Of a DNA stretch of 64,000 nt, positions 44,869-53,312 are shown piece by piece. The notes beneath the pieces are model-generated. The model was not told the origin of the DNA. It saw only the letters and a list, made by a program, of their open reading frames with translations, and did not search any database. A program made the position numbers and the translations under genes. Positions within the stretch are counted from its first letter, which is position 1; every line of letters begins with the position of its first letter. The DNA is from Pleurocapsa sp. PCC 7319 (GTDB taxonomy: Bacteria; Cyanobacteriota; Cyanobacteriia; Cyanobacteriales; Xenococcaceae). Where the stretch lies: the NCBI RefSeq assembly GCF_000332195.1, contig NZ_KB235922.1, forward strand, positions 3,445,322 through 3,509,321, written 5' to 3'.

Positions 44869-44904
44869 CACAGAAGGTGTCGAACAAATTCGGCACCTTC
44901 TGTG
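44869..44904. terminator. Long perfect hairpin after the GT9 gene
   Basis: CACAGAAGGTG (44869-44879) and CACCTTCTGTG (44894-44904) are perfect inverted repeats; inside, CGAA/TTCG extends the stem after one T-G wobble, giving 16 pairs around a CAAA loop. It is 37 bp after the GT9 stop. Only a short T run follows. Confidence 0.6.
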
Positions 44905-45008
44905 ATTTCGGTCATATTTCAATTATATATTTAGAATGTAAAATTATAGCAACTTAATCAATGAGGAGAGATTTTTAAAACAGCCTGATTGAGCATGAAT
45001 CAAAATAC

Positions 45009-45965
45009 ATGAATAAAAATAATTGGCAAAGAAAACCCAGCTCTTTTGCCGAGACAGTTAAGCTAGTAGAGAACTACGCCGTAATTGAAATTAGGCAAGA
45101 AACAAGCGAGAAGCAGCTTTATTACCATACTCTGAGCCATGCTCTAGGGGTAAAACGCAGAGCTAATAAAATTTTCCACAATATTCAACCTGTCTTAGCT
45201 CAAAGCATTCCTTTAGCCTCTTTAGACAGGGTAGAAAGTTTGATTAATCTCTGTGCGATCGCCCATGATATGGTGCAGTGTTTTCATCCCAGTACTAATG
45301 CCAGTACACCAAGAAAACGTGCTGCAGGGGTCAGCGAAACCGCTACAGTCAAAAAACTGCTTAACTATATCCGTAATTTAAATCAACAGTTATTGACCGA
45401 TCAGGTTGATAAATCAATTCTATTTAGCGATTTAGATCTCCAGATTATCCAAGATGGTATCTTAGCTACAATTTGCAATCGCGATCCACAAGCGGGCAAA
45501 ACCAACTATAGTTTTTCTCCCTATTCTATTTATCAACCCTATCTCTACGATTCTCAACGTAAAATATCCGTTGTTGGTAGCATAATTGCTTTAGCTGATT
45601 TAGGTACCTTAGGAATGGAAGGGGCAGAAAACTATATTCGAGAAGGCGTTTTGATTTTTTTGGAAGATAATTTGGATTTAAAAGAATTAATTTTAAATTG
45701 TGAATGTAACCCAGCATTTGATCGACATAGTATCAAGGCTAGATTACTTAACATGACGAAGTTTATTGTCAGTATGGCAAAAGAGCGACAAGCTAGATTG
45801 GAATTAGAGATTTCTGGATTTACAGCTTCGATTCGTCAGATCCTGCGGCAGCAAGTTTTCATCTATCTTAATGCTCAAAATATTCAAAAAATTGAGGCTA
45901 TAGTGCCAACTGATGAAAATACTAAATTATCCGATTTAATCAAGTTTTTTTGCTTGAATGCTTAA
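45009..45965 (+). CDS. HD-domain metal-dependent phosphohydrolase-like protein
   Basis: 318 aa. The H...HD pattern is visible: 'YYHTLSHALGVKRRANKIF' (first His) and 'NLCAIAHDMVQ' (HD), then 'IALADLGTLGMEG' (candidate final Asp) about 120 residues later. The rest is helical. HD proteins hydrolyse phosphate esters or nucleotides; the substrate is unknown here. The start at ATG 45009 has no strong ribosome binding site. Confidence 0.7.
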   Translation: MNKNNWQRKPSSFAETVKLVENYAVIEIRQETSEKQLYYHTLSHALGVKRRANKIFHNIQPVLAQSIPLASLDRVESLINLCAIAHDMVQCFHPSTNASTPRKRAAGVSETATVKKLLNYIRNLNQQLLTDQVDKSILFSDLDLQIIQDGILATICNRDPQAGKTNYSFSPYSIYQPYLYDSQRKISVVGSIIALADLGTLGMEGAENYIREGVLIFLEDNLDLKELILNCECNPAFDRHSIKARLLNMTKFIVSMAKERQARLELEISGFTASIRQILRQQVFIYLNAQNIQKIEAIVPTDENTKLSDLIKFFCLNA

Positions 45966-46080
45966 ATATTTAACTGCTTAAATAGCTTGCAATAATTAAT
46001 CTTACTAAAAATATTAAATATTAAATGGCTTAGTAATTAGGTGGCTTATCTATACAATTCTCATACCCACCACCTAATTA

Positions 46081-46461
46081 TTATTCACTCATGACAGAAG
46101 AGCCAATTTGCGATTCCTGCCAGAGCTGGTACAAGAAGTATTCATTTCTTTGGTTCAAATCGCAAACGAATACTCCTTCTTCGCTTTCTTCGCTCATCGA
46201 TACCCAAGTACCTGAAAGAGAAACTTCAATATATTCTTCGTCACAAATTGTGATTTCGACATTTGCTCTGACTTCTAATTCTGACCAACCTGATAAATAA
46301 GGAATATTGACCGGAAATATCAAACAAGCGGTACTGGGTTCGATATAAATACTAGCTGCTGCGCGCAAGCTAACCAAAACTCTAGAAGCTTTCCAAGCTT
46401 CAACTGACTCTTGGAGATATTCTAAGTAAATTTCTTCTTCTAAATAAGTAATTTTTAACAT
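46081..46461 (-). CDS. Conserved hypothetical protein (alr0857-like)
   Basis: 126 aa, acidic and probably cytoplasmic. Starts 'MLKITYLEEEIYLEYLQESV', followed by 'RVLVSLRAAASIYIEPSTAC' and 'FPVNIP'. I recall cyanobacterial proteins of the alr0857 family with the same opening and length, but cannot confirm it. No known domain and no membrane segment. It stands alone on the minus strand and converges with the HD-domain gene. Confidence 0.65.
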   Translation of the reverse strand: MLKITYLEEEIYLEYLQESVEAWKASRVLVSLRAAASIYIEPSTACLIFPVNIPYLSGWSELEVRANVEITICDEEYIEVSLSGTWVSMSEESEEGVFVCDLNQRNEYFLYQLWQESQIGSSVMSE

Positions 46462-46686
46462 GAGTTTCTCTGCTCCTAAAAAATTTAACTTCTTAACTGA
46501 TGTCGTTCTTGGTGCTCATTTTGTTCAAATAGTCCCTAATTCAATTTTTCCTATTTCCACGATATTGGCACTGACTCAAATCACGTCGCGGTTGTTCTTT
46601 TTGATCGGAGTAAAAATGACCCCATAAAAAACCCCGCTTCTGGAATTTAGTAGCGAGGTAAAGTAAAGTTTTGTTAAGACAACGAC
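46462..46686. other. Intergenic stretch before a minus-strand terminator
   Basis: No gene. It includes the terminator at 46626-46658 that would end a minus-strand transcript from the 46687-46938 frame. Nothing else is recognised. Confidence 0.4.
46626..46658 (-). terminator. Rho-independent terminator (minus strand)
   Basis: Read on the minus strand, CCTCGCT (46658-46652) pairs with AGCGGGG (46638-46632) with one wobble, followed directly by six T (46631-46626). It lies about 30 bp after the end of the small minus-strand frame 46687-46938. Confidence 0.7.
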
Positions 46687-46938
46687 CTATTTAGGTCTGG
46701 TTATTTTAATTTTGCTTTTCCTGCTAATTTGTTTTAGTTGAAATTGACAATAAGTGTTAATAAAACCTAAAACCTTTATATATTCTTGATTACAAACTCT
46801 TATACGTATGAGTTCCGGCGAATATGCTCTGTTACTATATCTCTTGTTCAACAAATACTCTAGATTAATCGCTGTCTCTGGACAACAATTTTGATGCGCT
46901 ATAGTAGAGATCAGCGTAAAAAGAGATAACAGCAACAT
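46687..46938 (-). CDS. Possible small secreted peptide
   Basis: 83 aa. The N-terminus 'MLLLSLFTLISTIAHQ' resembles a short signal peptide; the rest has four cysteines ('QNCCPE', 'VCNQ', 'TYCQF') and a basic C-terminus ('RKSKIKITRPK'). It resembles no family I know. In favour: the strong terminator just downstream on the same strand. Against: short, AT-rich, and no clear ribosome binding site. Divergent from the RHH-like gene at 47024. Confidence 0.4.
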   Translation of the reverse strand: MLLLSLFTLISTIAHQNCCPETAINLEYLLNKRYSNRAYSPELIRIRVCNQEYIKVLGFINTYCQFQLKQISRKSKIKITRPK

Positions 46939-47023
46939 TAATTTTCTCTAAAAGGGTTTGCAAAAGGCATTTAAAATACTACACTTATAGTACCGTATAT
47001 GTCTAGTATCTAGAGGAAAAAAA

Positions 47024-47359
47024 ATGCGAACCCTAACTCGCACATCGACAACCGAAATGGAAGTTACCAGTATTCGGCTGGAACGCAGTCTTAAAGATAA
47101 ACTCAAAGAATTATCTGGCAATCAAGGTTATCAAGCTTTAATCAGGGATATCCTTTGGAACTATGTTCATCAGAAGTCTGGTGATTATCGTCCTCAATTT
47201 GCCCGTTCTGATATTCGTGCTACCGTTGAAGCAACTGCTCGTAAAGATGAAAGTTGTGCTCTTACTGGCAAGCTGATTCAGGAAAATGAACCTATGCTTT
47301 TAGGATTTACAATTTATGGCGATCTAGTTCCCCTAAGTGTAAATAGCGTAAGCGAATAA
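47024..47359 (+). CDS. Conserved cyanobacterial protein with RHH-like N-terminus
   Basis: 111 aa. Residues of about 13-45 ('TSIRLERSLKDKLKELSGNQ', then 'YQALIRDILWNYV') fit a ribbon-helix-helix DNA-binding fold. The C-terminal half ('ARKDESCALTGKLIQENEPM') contains a 'CALTG' turn seen in a conserved cyanobacterial protein group. No toxin gene is adjacent. The upstream AGAGGAAA, nine bases before the ATG, is a good ribosome binding site. Confidence 0.7.
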   Translation: MRTLTRTSTTEMEVTSIRLERSLKDKLKELSGNQGYQALIRDILWNYVHQKSGDYRPQFARSDIRATVEATARKDESCALTGKLIQENEPMLLGFTIYGDLVPLSVNSVSE

Positions 47360-47620
47360 AATTTCCTCGCTAGGGAATTGAAAAGTTGAGTTTTTTAAGT
47401 TTTCAATTCCCTAACAAATAGCAATCTTCAAGTTTGAGAGATTTTTAAAATACACGTAAATATCAACGATTTATCACTATCTCGGAGTCTTAAGCAGTAC
47501 AAGAATTTAGAATAGATTTTAAAATATAAGTTATACAGACATATAGTAGATTTTGAGCGACTGTATAAAGTTACTTATCTTACTGACTCATCATAAATCT
47601 AGAAGGAGTTTTCGGCACCA

Positions 47621-47980
47621 ATGACAGAAGCCACTAAAACCATTGAAAGAGGAATTCAGCTAACACCCACAGCTTACAAGCATATTAAAATGCTGCAAGA
47701 GCAACAGGGGAATAAGGAACTTTGCCTGCGAGTAGGGGTTCGCCAGGGGGGATGTTCAGGAATGTCTTACATGATGGATTTTGAAGAACCAGATAAGATT
47801 CAGGATCATGACGAAGTATTCAATTATGACGGATTCAGAATTGTCTGTGATCCCAAAAGTCTCTTATATCTCTACGGTTTGGTCTTAGACTATAGCAATG
47901 CCATGATTGGTGGTGGTTTTGAGTTTACCAATCCCAACGCTGCTCAAACTTGCGGTTGTGGCAAGTCTTTTGGCGTCTAG
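47621..47980 (+). CDS. A-type iron-sulfur cluster carrier (IscA/SufA family)
   Basis: 119 aa. All three cluster ligands are present: Cys45 in 'QGGCSGMSY' and Cys111/Cys113 in 'TCGCGKSF'. The internal '[27 protein letters not shown]'-type region follows the cyanobacterial slr1417-like form. It carries or transfers Fe-S clusters or iron to targets. AAGGAG lies about 13-18 bases before the ATG. Monocistronic, ending in a strong terminator. Confidence 0.93.
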   Translation: MTEATKTIERGIQLTPTAYKHIKMLQEQQGNKELCLRVGVRQGGCSGMSYMMDFEEPDKIQDHDEVFNYDGFRIVCDPKSLLYLYGLVLDYSNAMIGGGFEFTNPNAAQTCGCGKSFGV

Positions 47981-48027
47981 AATTAAATAGACATATCTTA
48001 TAACTAGACAAAATTAACTATCTCATC

Positions 48028-48062
48028 AAGACAGACTAAATCTATTCAGTCTGTCTTTTTTT
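48028..48062 (+). terminator. Rho-independent terminator of the A-type carrier gene
   Basis: Perfect 10-bp stem AAGACAGACT (48028-48037) / AGTCTGTCTT (48048-48057) leading straight into a T run to 48062. It lies 48 bp after the stop codon. Confidence 0.85.
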
Positions 48063-48091
48063 GAGAATTGTTTTTTTATTTCAAAAAAAAG

Positions 48092-49087
48092 TCACCGAAT
48101 TCCACACCCTGCTTGAGCAAGTTTATGATACTGAGAATCTGAACTTAATTGTAAAACTTGTTTAAAAGCCCGATCTGCCTCTGTTAATTTTTCCGCATCA
48201 CAGAGACAAATACCTTTATATAACCAAATCGTAGCTTCTTGATTGTTAGTTAGAGCATGCCGTTGCAAAATACGATCAAAAGCGGCAACTGCTTGATTAT
48301 GATGACCTAACTTATATAAAGCGATCGCCTTCCCTTGTCGAGCAGATAAATATGTAGCAGAATTTTTGATAGATCGATCAAACGCTGCGAGCGCCTGCTG
48401 GAATTGACCTTTTCTCAGTAAACTTTGACCTTTTTGATTGAAAGCGATCGCTAAATCACGGCGAGGTTTATCTGCCTTATCTTCTACTTTTTGTTTCAGA
48501 AATTTAATCGCTTGGTCACTAGCGAAGAAAGCTCGATCATAATGCTTAAGCTTAAATAAAGCTCGACTCTCGTTCAGCCAATAAGTTGATTCACGAGGAT
48601 TAATGGAAGTAGCTTGCTTAAATGCTTGCAGTGCTTCTTCATACTGACCTAAATGATAGAGAGCTTCCCCTCGGCAATTCCAGCCCAAATCAGTTTGAGT
48701 GTCAACAATAGTTGCTGCCGAACAAGATTGCAACATTTCATTATAATTCTGCAATTTAGACCAAGCATAACCTCGATTGAGCCACAGGTTCTCCCGTTGA
48801 CCAATATTAGTTTGCAGTAATTTATCATAAGCTGCTATTGCTGATTGATAATTTTTTTGGGCTAATAGTTGATTAGCCTGTTTAAGTTGTTGCAACTGTA
48901 GAAATTTAGTAATCAAACTAAATCCCAGTCCAGTTAAACCACTAACCAGAATTAAACTAGCTAGTATAATTTTTTTGGTCATTTTAGGAGAATTCTGTGA
49001 ATTCTCATCGACAGAAACTTGCTCAGGGGAACAATTAAGGAATTTATCTTCTATGGATGAGGAAATTGAATTATTAACCTTAGCCAT
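48092..49087 (-). CDS. Membrane-anchored tetratricopeptide repeat protein
   Basis: 331 aa. A cytoplasmic Ser-rich N-terminus, one membrane segment (about 38-60, 'IILASLILVSGLTGLGFSLI'), then six or seven TPR units with the W-LG-Y-A-F-P pattern, for example 'GEALYHLGQYEEALQAFKQA' and 'GKAIALYKLGHHNQAVAAFD'. Probably a scaffold facing the periplasm; partners unknown. It lies 22 bp after the small MshEN-like gene on the same strand, suggesting an operon. Confidence 0.87.
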   Translation of the reverse strand: MAKVNNSISSSIEDKFLNCSPEQVSVDENSQNSPKMTKKIILASLILVSGLTGLGFSLITKFLQLQQLKQANQLLAQKNYQSAIAAYDKLLQTNIGQRENLWLNRGYAWSKLQNYNEMLQSCSAATIVDTQTDLGWNCRGEALYHLGQYEEALQAFKQATSINPRESTYWLNESRALFKLKHYDRAFFASDQAIKFLKQKVEDKADKPRRDLAIAFNQKGQSLLRKGQFQQALAAFDRSIKNSATYLSARQGKAIALYKLGHHNQAVAAFDRILQRHALTNNQEATIWLYKGICLCDAEKLTEADRAFKQVLQLSSDSQYHKLAQAGCGIR

Positions 49088-49109
49088 TTGTTCTTCTAGC
49101 CAAATATGG

Positions 49110-49358
49110 TCAAAAATATTGTGATAAATGCGATTGGCTATCCGGACCCTGCCCTATTTTAATTTTATCAGACCAATGTCTAATAGATATTTCTGTTGTT
49201 TGTTGAGTGATCCATCTACGACGAACCATGATCTCGCCGATTCTAGATTTTGGTAGAAATGCACGATCTTGAAGGGCAATTTGCACTTGTTCAGAGGAAA
49301 CTAAACCAGCTTTCTGTAAGACTAATTCTAAAGGCTTAACAATAATAGTTTTCGTCAT
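49110..49358 (-). CDS. Small protein resembling the GspE/PilB N-terminal (MshEN) domain
   Basis: 82 aa. 'LELVLQKAGLVSSEQVQIAL' followed by 'SRIGEIMVRRRWITQQT' matches the helical first half of the MshEN/GspE N-terminal domain, which in type II secretion and pilus ATPases binds c-di-GMP or partner proteins. Here it is free-standing with a short polar tail. Possible adaptor for pilus or secretion functions; coupled with the TPR gene downstream. The assignment rests on pattern only. Confidence 0.6.
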   Translation of the reverse strand: MTKTIIVKPLELVLQKAGLVSSEQVQIALQDRAFLPKSRIGEIMVRRRWITQQTTEISIRHWSDKIKIGQGPDSQSHLSQYF

Positions 49359-49550
49359 AAATCATCTAAAATAGAGATTAAATTTATTAAGTAGCACTAC
49401 ATCTTAATCACTAGTTCTGAATAATGTTAAGATTTTTACTTATCTTCAAAGACTTTGATTAATAAGTTAAAAACAGCAATATTAGCAAGCTGTTGACAAT
49501 TGTCAAATTGTCTTGGCATTTATTTATTTACCTGACAAAAAATTAGTTAT

Positions 49551-50813
49551 ATGACTGCTACTCCAATTAAAGGTGATTACCCATCCCCGTCTCCTGGCGA
49601 TCGCAATTCTGTCTCAGTACCTGATGAACTAGGACGTTTTGGTCCTTATGGTGGTAAATACGTTCCAGAAACTTTGATGCCAGCTTTAGCAGAATTGGAA
49701 ACTGCCTACAGTAAATATAAAAATGATCCAGACTTTACTCAAGAATTACAAGGGCTTTTAAAAGATTATGTCGGTAGAGCAAATCCTCTCTATTTTGCAG
49801 AACGCCTCAGTCAACACTATTCTCGTCCCGATTTTACTCCCGAAATTTATCTCAAACGGGAAGATTTAAACCATACTGGAGCGCACAAAATCAACAACGC
49901 CTTAGCTCAAGCTCTCTTGGCAATTCGCATGGGTAAAAAACGTATCATTGCCGAAACAGGAGCAGGGCAACACGGAGTAGCAACAGCCACAGTCTGCGCT
50001 CGCTTTGGTTTAGAATGCATTATCTATATGGGCGTTGAAGACATGGAAAGACAGAAACTCAATGTCTTTCGGATGCGTCTTTTAGGGGCCACGGTTGAGC
50101 CAGTTTCGGCTGGTACAGGTACCCTTAAAGATGCGACTTCTGAGGCGATTCGAGACTGGGTAACTAATGTTGAGAGTACTCACTATATTTTAGGCTCGGT
50201 TGCTGGACCTCATCCTTACCCGATGCTCGTTAGAGACTTTCATGGAGTAATTGGTCAAGAAACTCGTCAGCAATGTGCAGAGAAATGGAATGGTCTTCCT
50301 GATATTCTGGTTGCTTGCGTGGGGGGAGGCTCCAATGCCATGGGATTATTCTATGAGTTTATCCCTGAGCCTAGCGTACGTTTGATTGGTGTAGAAGCAG
50401 CAGGTGAAAGTGTAGCTTCCGGAAAACATGCTGCCACCTTAACTGAAGGTCGACCTGGAGTATTGCATGGTGCGATGAGTTATCTATTACAAGATACTCA
50501 GGGACAGATTGTTGAAGCCCATTCTATTAGTGCTGGACTAGATTATCCTGGTGTTGGTCCAGAACACAGTTATCTCAAAGATACTAAACGAGCAGAATAT
50601 CATGCCGTTACTGACCTAGAAGCGATCGCTGCTTTACGCTTACTATCCGAACTAGAAGGTATTATCCCCGCTCTAGAAACTGCCCATGCCTTTGCTTATC
50701 TGGAAAAACTCTGTCCTCAGCTAACTGGTACTCAGAGGATTGTGCTGAACTGCTCAGGAAGAGGTGATAAAGATGTACAGACAGTAGCGAAATATTTAGG
50801 AGATCAACTTTAA
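49551..50813 (+). CDS. trpB: Tryptophan synthase beta chain
   Basis: 420 aa. It condenses indole (from TrpA) with L-serine to form tryptophan; PLP-dependent. The PLP lysine lies in '[12 protein letters not shown]', the phosphate-binding loop is '[12 protein letters not shown]', and '[12 protein letters not shown]' and '[14 protein letters not shown]' are diagnostic for TrpB1. The ~24-residue polar N-terminus is typical for cyanobacteria. No trpA is adjacent, as usual in this phylum. Confidence 0.96.
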   Translation: MTATPIKGDYPSPSPGDRNSVSVPDELGRFGPYGGKYVPETLMPALAELETAYSKYKNDPDFTQELQGLLKDYVGRANPLYFAERLSQHYSRPDFTPEIYLKREDLNHTGAHKINNALAQALLAIRMGKKRIIAETGAGQHGVATATVCARFGLECIIYMGVEDMERQKLNVFRMRLLGATVEPVSAGTGTLKDATSEAIRDWVTNVESTHYILGSVAGPHPYPMLVRDFHGVIGQETRQQCAEKWNGLPDILVACVGGGSNAMGLFYEFIPEPSVRLIGVEAAGESVASGKHAATLTEGRPGVLHGAMSYLLQDTQGQIVEAHSISAGLDYPGVGPEHSYLKDTKRAEYHAVTDLEAIAALRLLSELEGIIPALETAHAFAYLEKLCPQLTGTQRIVLNCSGRGDKDVQTVAKYLGDQL

Positions 50814-51063
50814 AGCATGATGATCTGGAGATAAGGGATGGAGATTGAATAAATTATAGGTTTTTAGTGCGGGAAGATAGATAAAACTACGGTAGTTTTT
50901 AAGATTGCCAAAATAATACAATAAGGTATTCAGATTGCCTTTGTTGCCTAACTAATATCAATTTGGATAATATCTGAGACACGTAATATTCTGGTAAGGG
51001 CGAACTGCGGTTAGCCCCTACAAATAATCTGTCTTACCTAAAAACTGAAATGATATAAAAACA

Positions 51064-51621
51064 ATGTATAAATTCCTAATTCCTATACTAACTAGGATGT
51101 TTGCCAAAATATTGCTATCTACTTTAGTGGTCACAACTTACATTGGATGGTGGCAATCGAAGGCAGTTTTGGGTCAAGAAGGATCCCTTCACCAAATCAC
51201 TGCTTCAACAAAAACTAAGAGCAGCCAGGAACTAGAAGAGATAGCTCAACGAGCTTATGTTCTAGTCAACCAATACCGGGCAACTCTTGACCTTGCTCCA
51301 TTAGAATTCAATTCCGTAATTAGTGAACAAGCTAGAATTCATAGCGAGAATATGGCTAAACAAAAAGTAAAATTTGGTCATGATGATTTTGAAAATAGGG
51401 TTGCCGCTTTAAAAAACGATCTACCTTATCGGAGTGTGGCAGAGAATGTAGCATACAATATGGGATATAGCGATCCAGCAGGTAGAGCTGTGCTGGGATG
51501 GATCGACAGTGAAGGTCATCGTCGCAATATGGTGGGAAACTTCAATTTAACTGGTATTGGAGTAGTCAAAAATGAAAAAGATGAATATTATTTCACTCAA
51601 ATTTTTATCCGCGAAAAATAA
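51064..51621 (+). CDS. CAP domain-containing secreted protein
   Basis: 185 aa. An N-terminal hydrophobic segment (about 10-35) serves as signal peptide or anchor. A bacterial CAP/SCP domain (about 58-183) follows with 'LVNQYRATLDLAPLEF', 'SEQARIHSENMA', 'GHDDFENR', 'VAENVAYN' and 'GWIDSEGHRRNMVG', including the His and Glu residues of the CAP cavity. Function in bacteria is poorly known. An internal ATG at about 51097 is an alternative start. Confidence 0.88.
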   Translation: MYKFLIPILTRMFAKILLSTLVVTTYIGWWQSKAVLGQEGSLHQITASTKTKSSQELEEIAQRAYVLVNQYRATLDLAPLEFNSVISEQARIHSENMAKQKVKFGHDDFENRVAALKNDLPYRSVAENVAYNMGYSDPAGRAVLGWIDSEGHRRNMVGNFNLTGIGVVKNEKDEYYFTQIFIREK

Positions 51622-51634
51622 ATAATTTGGCAAT

Positions 51635-52267
51635 ATGGTTTTTAATAACGTTCAAATTTGTGATGAGGATTTAGATGGAGCTACTTATGCCCGTTATATG
51701 TCTGCCGAAGCTCTTGCCATAGATACGGAAACTATGGGTTTAGTTTTAGGACGCGATCGCTTATGTTTGGTGCAGTTGTGCGATCCTCAAGGTTTTGTCA
51801 CTGCAATTCGTATTGCCAAAGGGCAAAAAGAAGCACCTAATCTACAAAAACTACTAACTTCTTGGGATATTACCAAAGTCTTTCACTACGCTCGTTTTGA
51901 TGTCGCACAGTTTAATACCCACTTCGGTATTGAAACTGCACCAATTTTTTGTACCAAGATTGCCAGCAAACTAGCTCGTACCTATACTTCTAGCCATGGT
52001 TTAAAAAGTTTAGCTGGTGAATTATTGGGGGTCGAATTAGATAAAAGCGCCCAAAGTTCTGATTGGGGCGATGCCGAAAATCTTTCTGGAGAGCAATATA
52101 GTTATGCCGCCAATGATGTTCGTTATCTTTTGGATATCAAAGATAAGTTAACCACAATGCTCAAAAGGGAAGGACGTTATCAACTAGCCCAGCAGTGTTT
52201 TCAGGCAATTCCTATATTTGTGGCGTTGGATCGACTGCAATATGGCAATATCTTCGATCACCATTAA
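51635..52267 (+). CDS. RNase D-like 3'-5' exonuclease
   Basis: 210 aa, only the DEDDy exonuclease domain and no HRDC. Exo I is 'LAIDTETMGL' (Asp and Glu), Exo II is 'VFHYARFDVAQF' and Exo III is 'YAANDVRYLLDI' (Tyr and Asp). This small stand-alone form is common in cyanobacteria. Probably processes or degrades RNA 3' ends. It starts 13 bp after the CAP gene, so the two likely share a transcript. Confidence 0.9.
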   Translation: MVFNNVQICDEDLDGATYARYMSAEALAIDTETMGLVLGRDRLCLVQLCDPQGFVTAIRIAKGQKEAPNLQKLLTSWDITKVFHYARFDVAQFNTHFGIETAPIFCTKIASKLARTYTSSHGLKSLAGELLGVELDKSAQSSDWGDAENLSGEQYSYAANDVRYLLDIKDKLTTMLKREGRYQLAQQCFQAIPIFVALDRLQYGNIFDHH

Positions 52268-52432
52268 CTACACTATCGACAATTAAGTAGGTAGGCATAA
52301 TAATTTATAAAACCCAGGTAGTTAATTTTTTCCCTATCACCCATCCCCTAACCCCTAACCCCGGCAAAAACCGTTTTATATTTAATTTCACCCACCTATT
52401 TATACTGCCCTAACTTGTAAATCTTGCTAATT

Positions 52433-52717
52433 TTAAGTTTTGCCAGTTTTTGCTTGTTTGATCATTGCTACTAAGGTGTGATGGGCATCTTCCGCATCCT
52501 TGAGAGTATGGTCAAATTTCACCCTAATCGGTACTACTTTTCCTGAAATTTGGGCAGAAATATTCATACCTTGGGGATCGATAGAATCCATAGTTGCGGT
52601 TTCAGTTTGAGGCGCATCACCAAATGCCTTGGCGTAAAGGGCGATCGCATCGCGGTGATCGTCATTCATGTGTTTACAAATGCGATCGCTAATAGCAGGA
52701 GTAATTGGTTCAGACAT
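52433..52717 (-). CDS. DUF2470 domain-containing protein
   Basis: 94 aa, nearly all DUF2470: 'ISDRICKHMNDDHRDAIALY' carries the His residues typical of the C-terminal domain of HugZ-like heme proteins, followed by 'TATMDSIDPQGMNI' and 'RVKFDHTLKDAEDAHHTLV'. It may bind heme or tetrapyrrole, but as a free-standing domain its role is unknown. On the minus strand downstream of the bcp gene. Confidence 0.87.
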   Translation of the reverse strand: MSEPITPAISDRICKHMNDDHRDAIALYAKAFGDAPQTETATMDSIDPQGMNISAQISGKVVPIRVKFDHTLKDAEDAHHTLVAMIKQAKTGKT

Positions 52718-52798
52718 GGTTTTTTCTTGAATATTAACGGCACAAAGCTGGGCAAATCTCTCGCTGAAGCTAGCGAAGAGGTTGAATACTAACCTAGA

Positions 52799-53275
52799 CT
52801 AGCTTACTAGTTTTTGTAGCTCAGTTAAGACTTTTTCTACGTGACCTTTGACTCTTACCTTATCCCAAACCTGGGCAATTTTACCATCAGGAGAGATTAA
52901 GAAAGTCGAGCGCACCACACCCATATATTCTTTACCCATAAATTTCTTCAATCGCCATGCACCGTATGATTCAATCACTTTATGCTCAGGATCACTTAAC
53001 AGCTGAATCAACAAGTTATGTTTATCGATAAACTTACAGTGAGATTTCTCTAAATCTGGACTAACTCCGATAATGTCTGCTCCCAATTCTTGAAAATGAG
53101 CAGTATATTGGGTAAAATCTTTAGCTTCAGTGGTGCAACCTGGAGTATTGTCCTTAGGATAAAAATATAATACTAACCAGCGATCGCTTTTATCTTTGAG
53201 ACTAACAGTATTACCATTATGATCTTTCGCGCTAAAGTTTGGAGCTAGTTGTCCTACCTCAGGGATATCAGTCAT
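52799..53275 (-). CDS. bcp: Thiol peroxidase of the Bcp/PrxQ family
   Basis: 158 aa peroxiredoxin. The peroxidatic Cys47 is in 'PKDNTPGCTTEAKDF'. The resolving Cys found five residues later in E. coli Bcp is absent (Lys52), but Cys80 in 'DLEKSHCKF' (helix 3) is placed as in the alpha-3 type of atypical 2-Cys PrxQ. Reduces H2O2 and alkyl peroxides with thioredoxin. Other family marks: 'GVSPD' and 'RSTFLISPDGKI'. Confidence 0.93.
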   Translation of the reverse strand: MTDIPEVGQLAPNFSAKDHNGNTVSLKDKSDRWLVLYFYPKDNTPGCTTEAKDFTQYTAHFQELGADIIGVSPDLEKSHCKFIDKHNLLIQLLSDPEHKVIESYGAWRLKKFMGKEYMGVVRSTFLISPDGKIAQVWDKVRVKGHVEKVLTELQKLVS

Positions 53276-53312
53276 TATTACTATTTTAAGATGAATGCCA
53301 ATACCTACTAAA

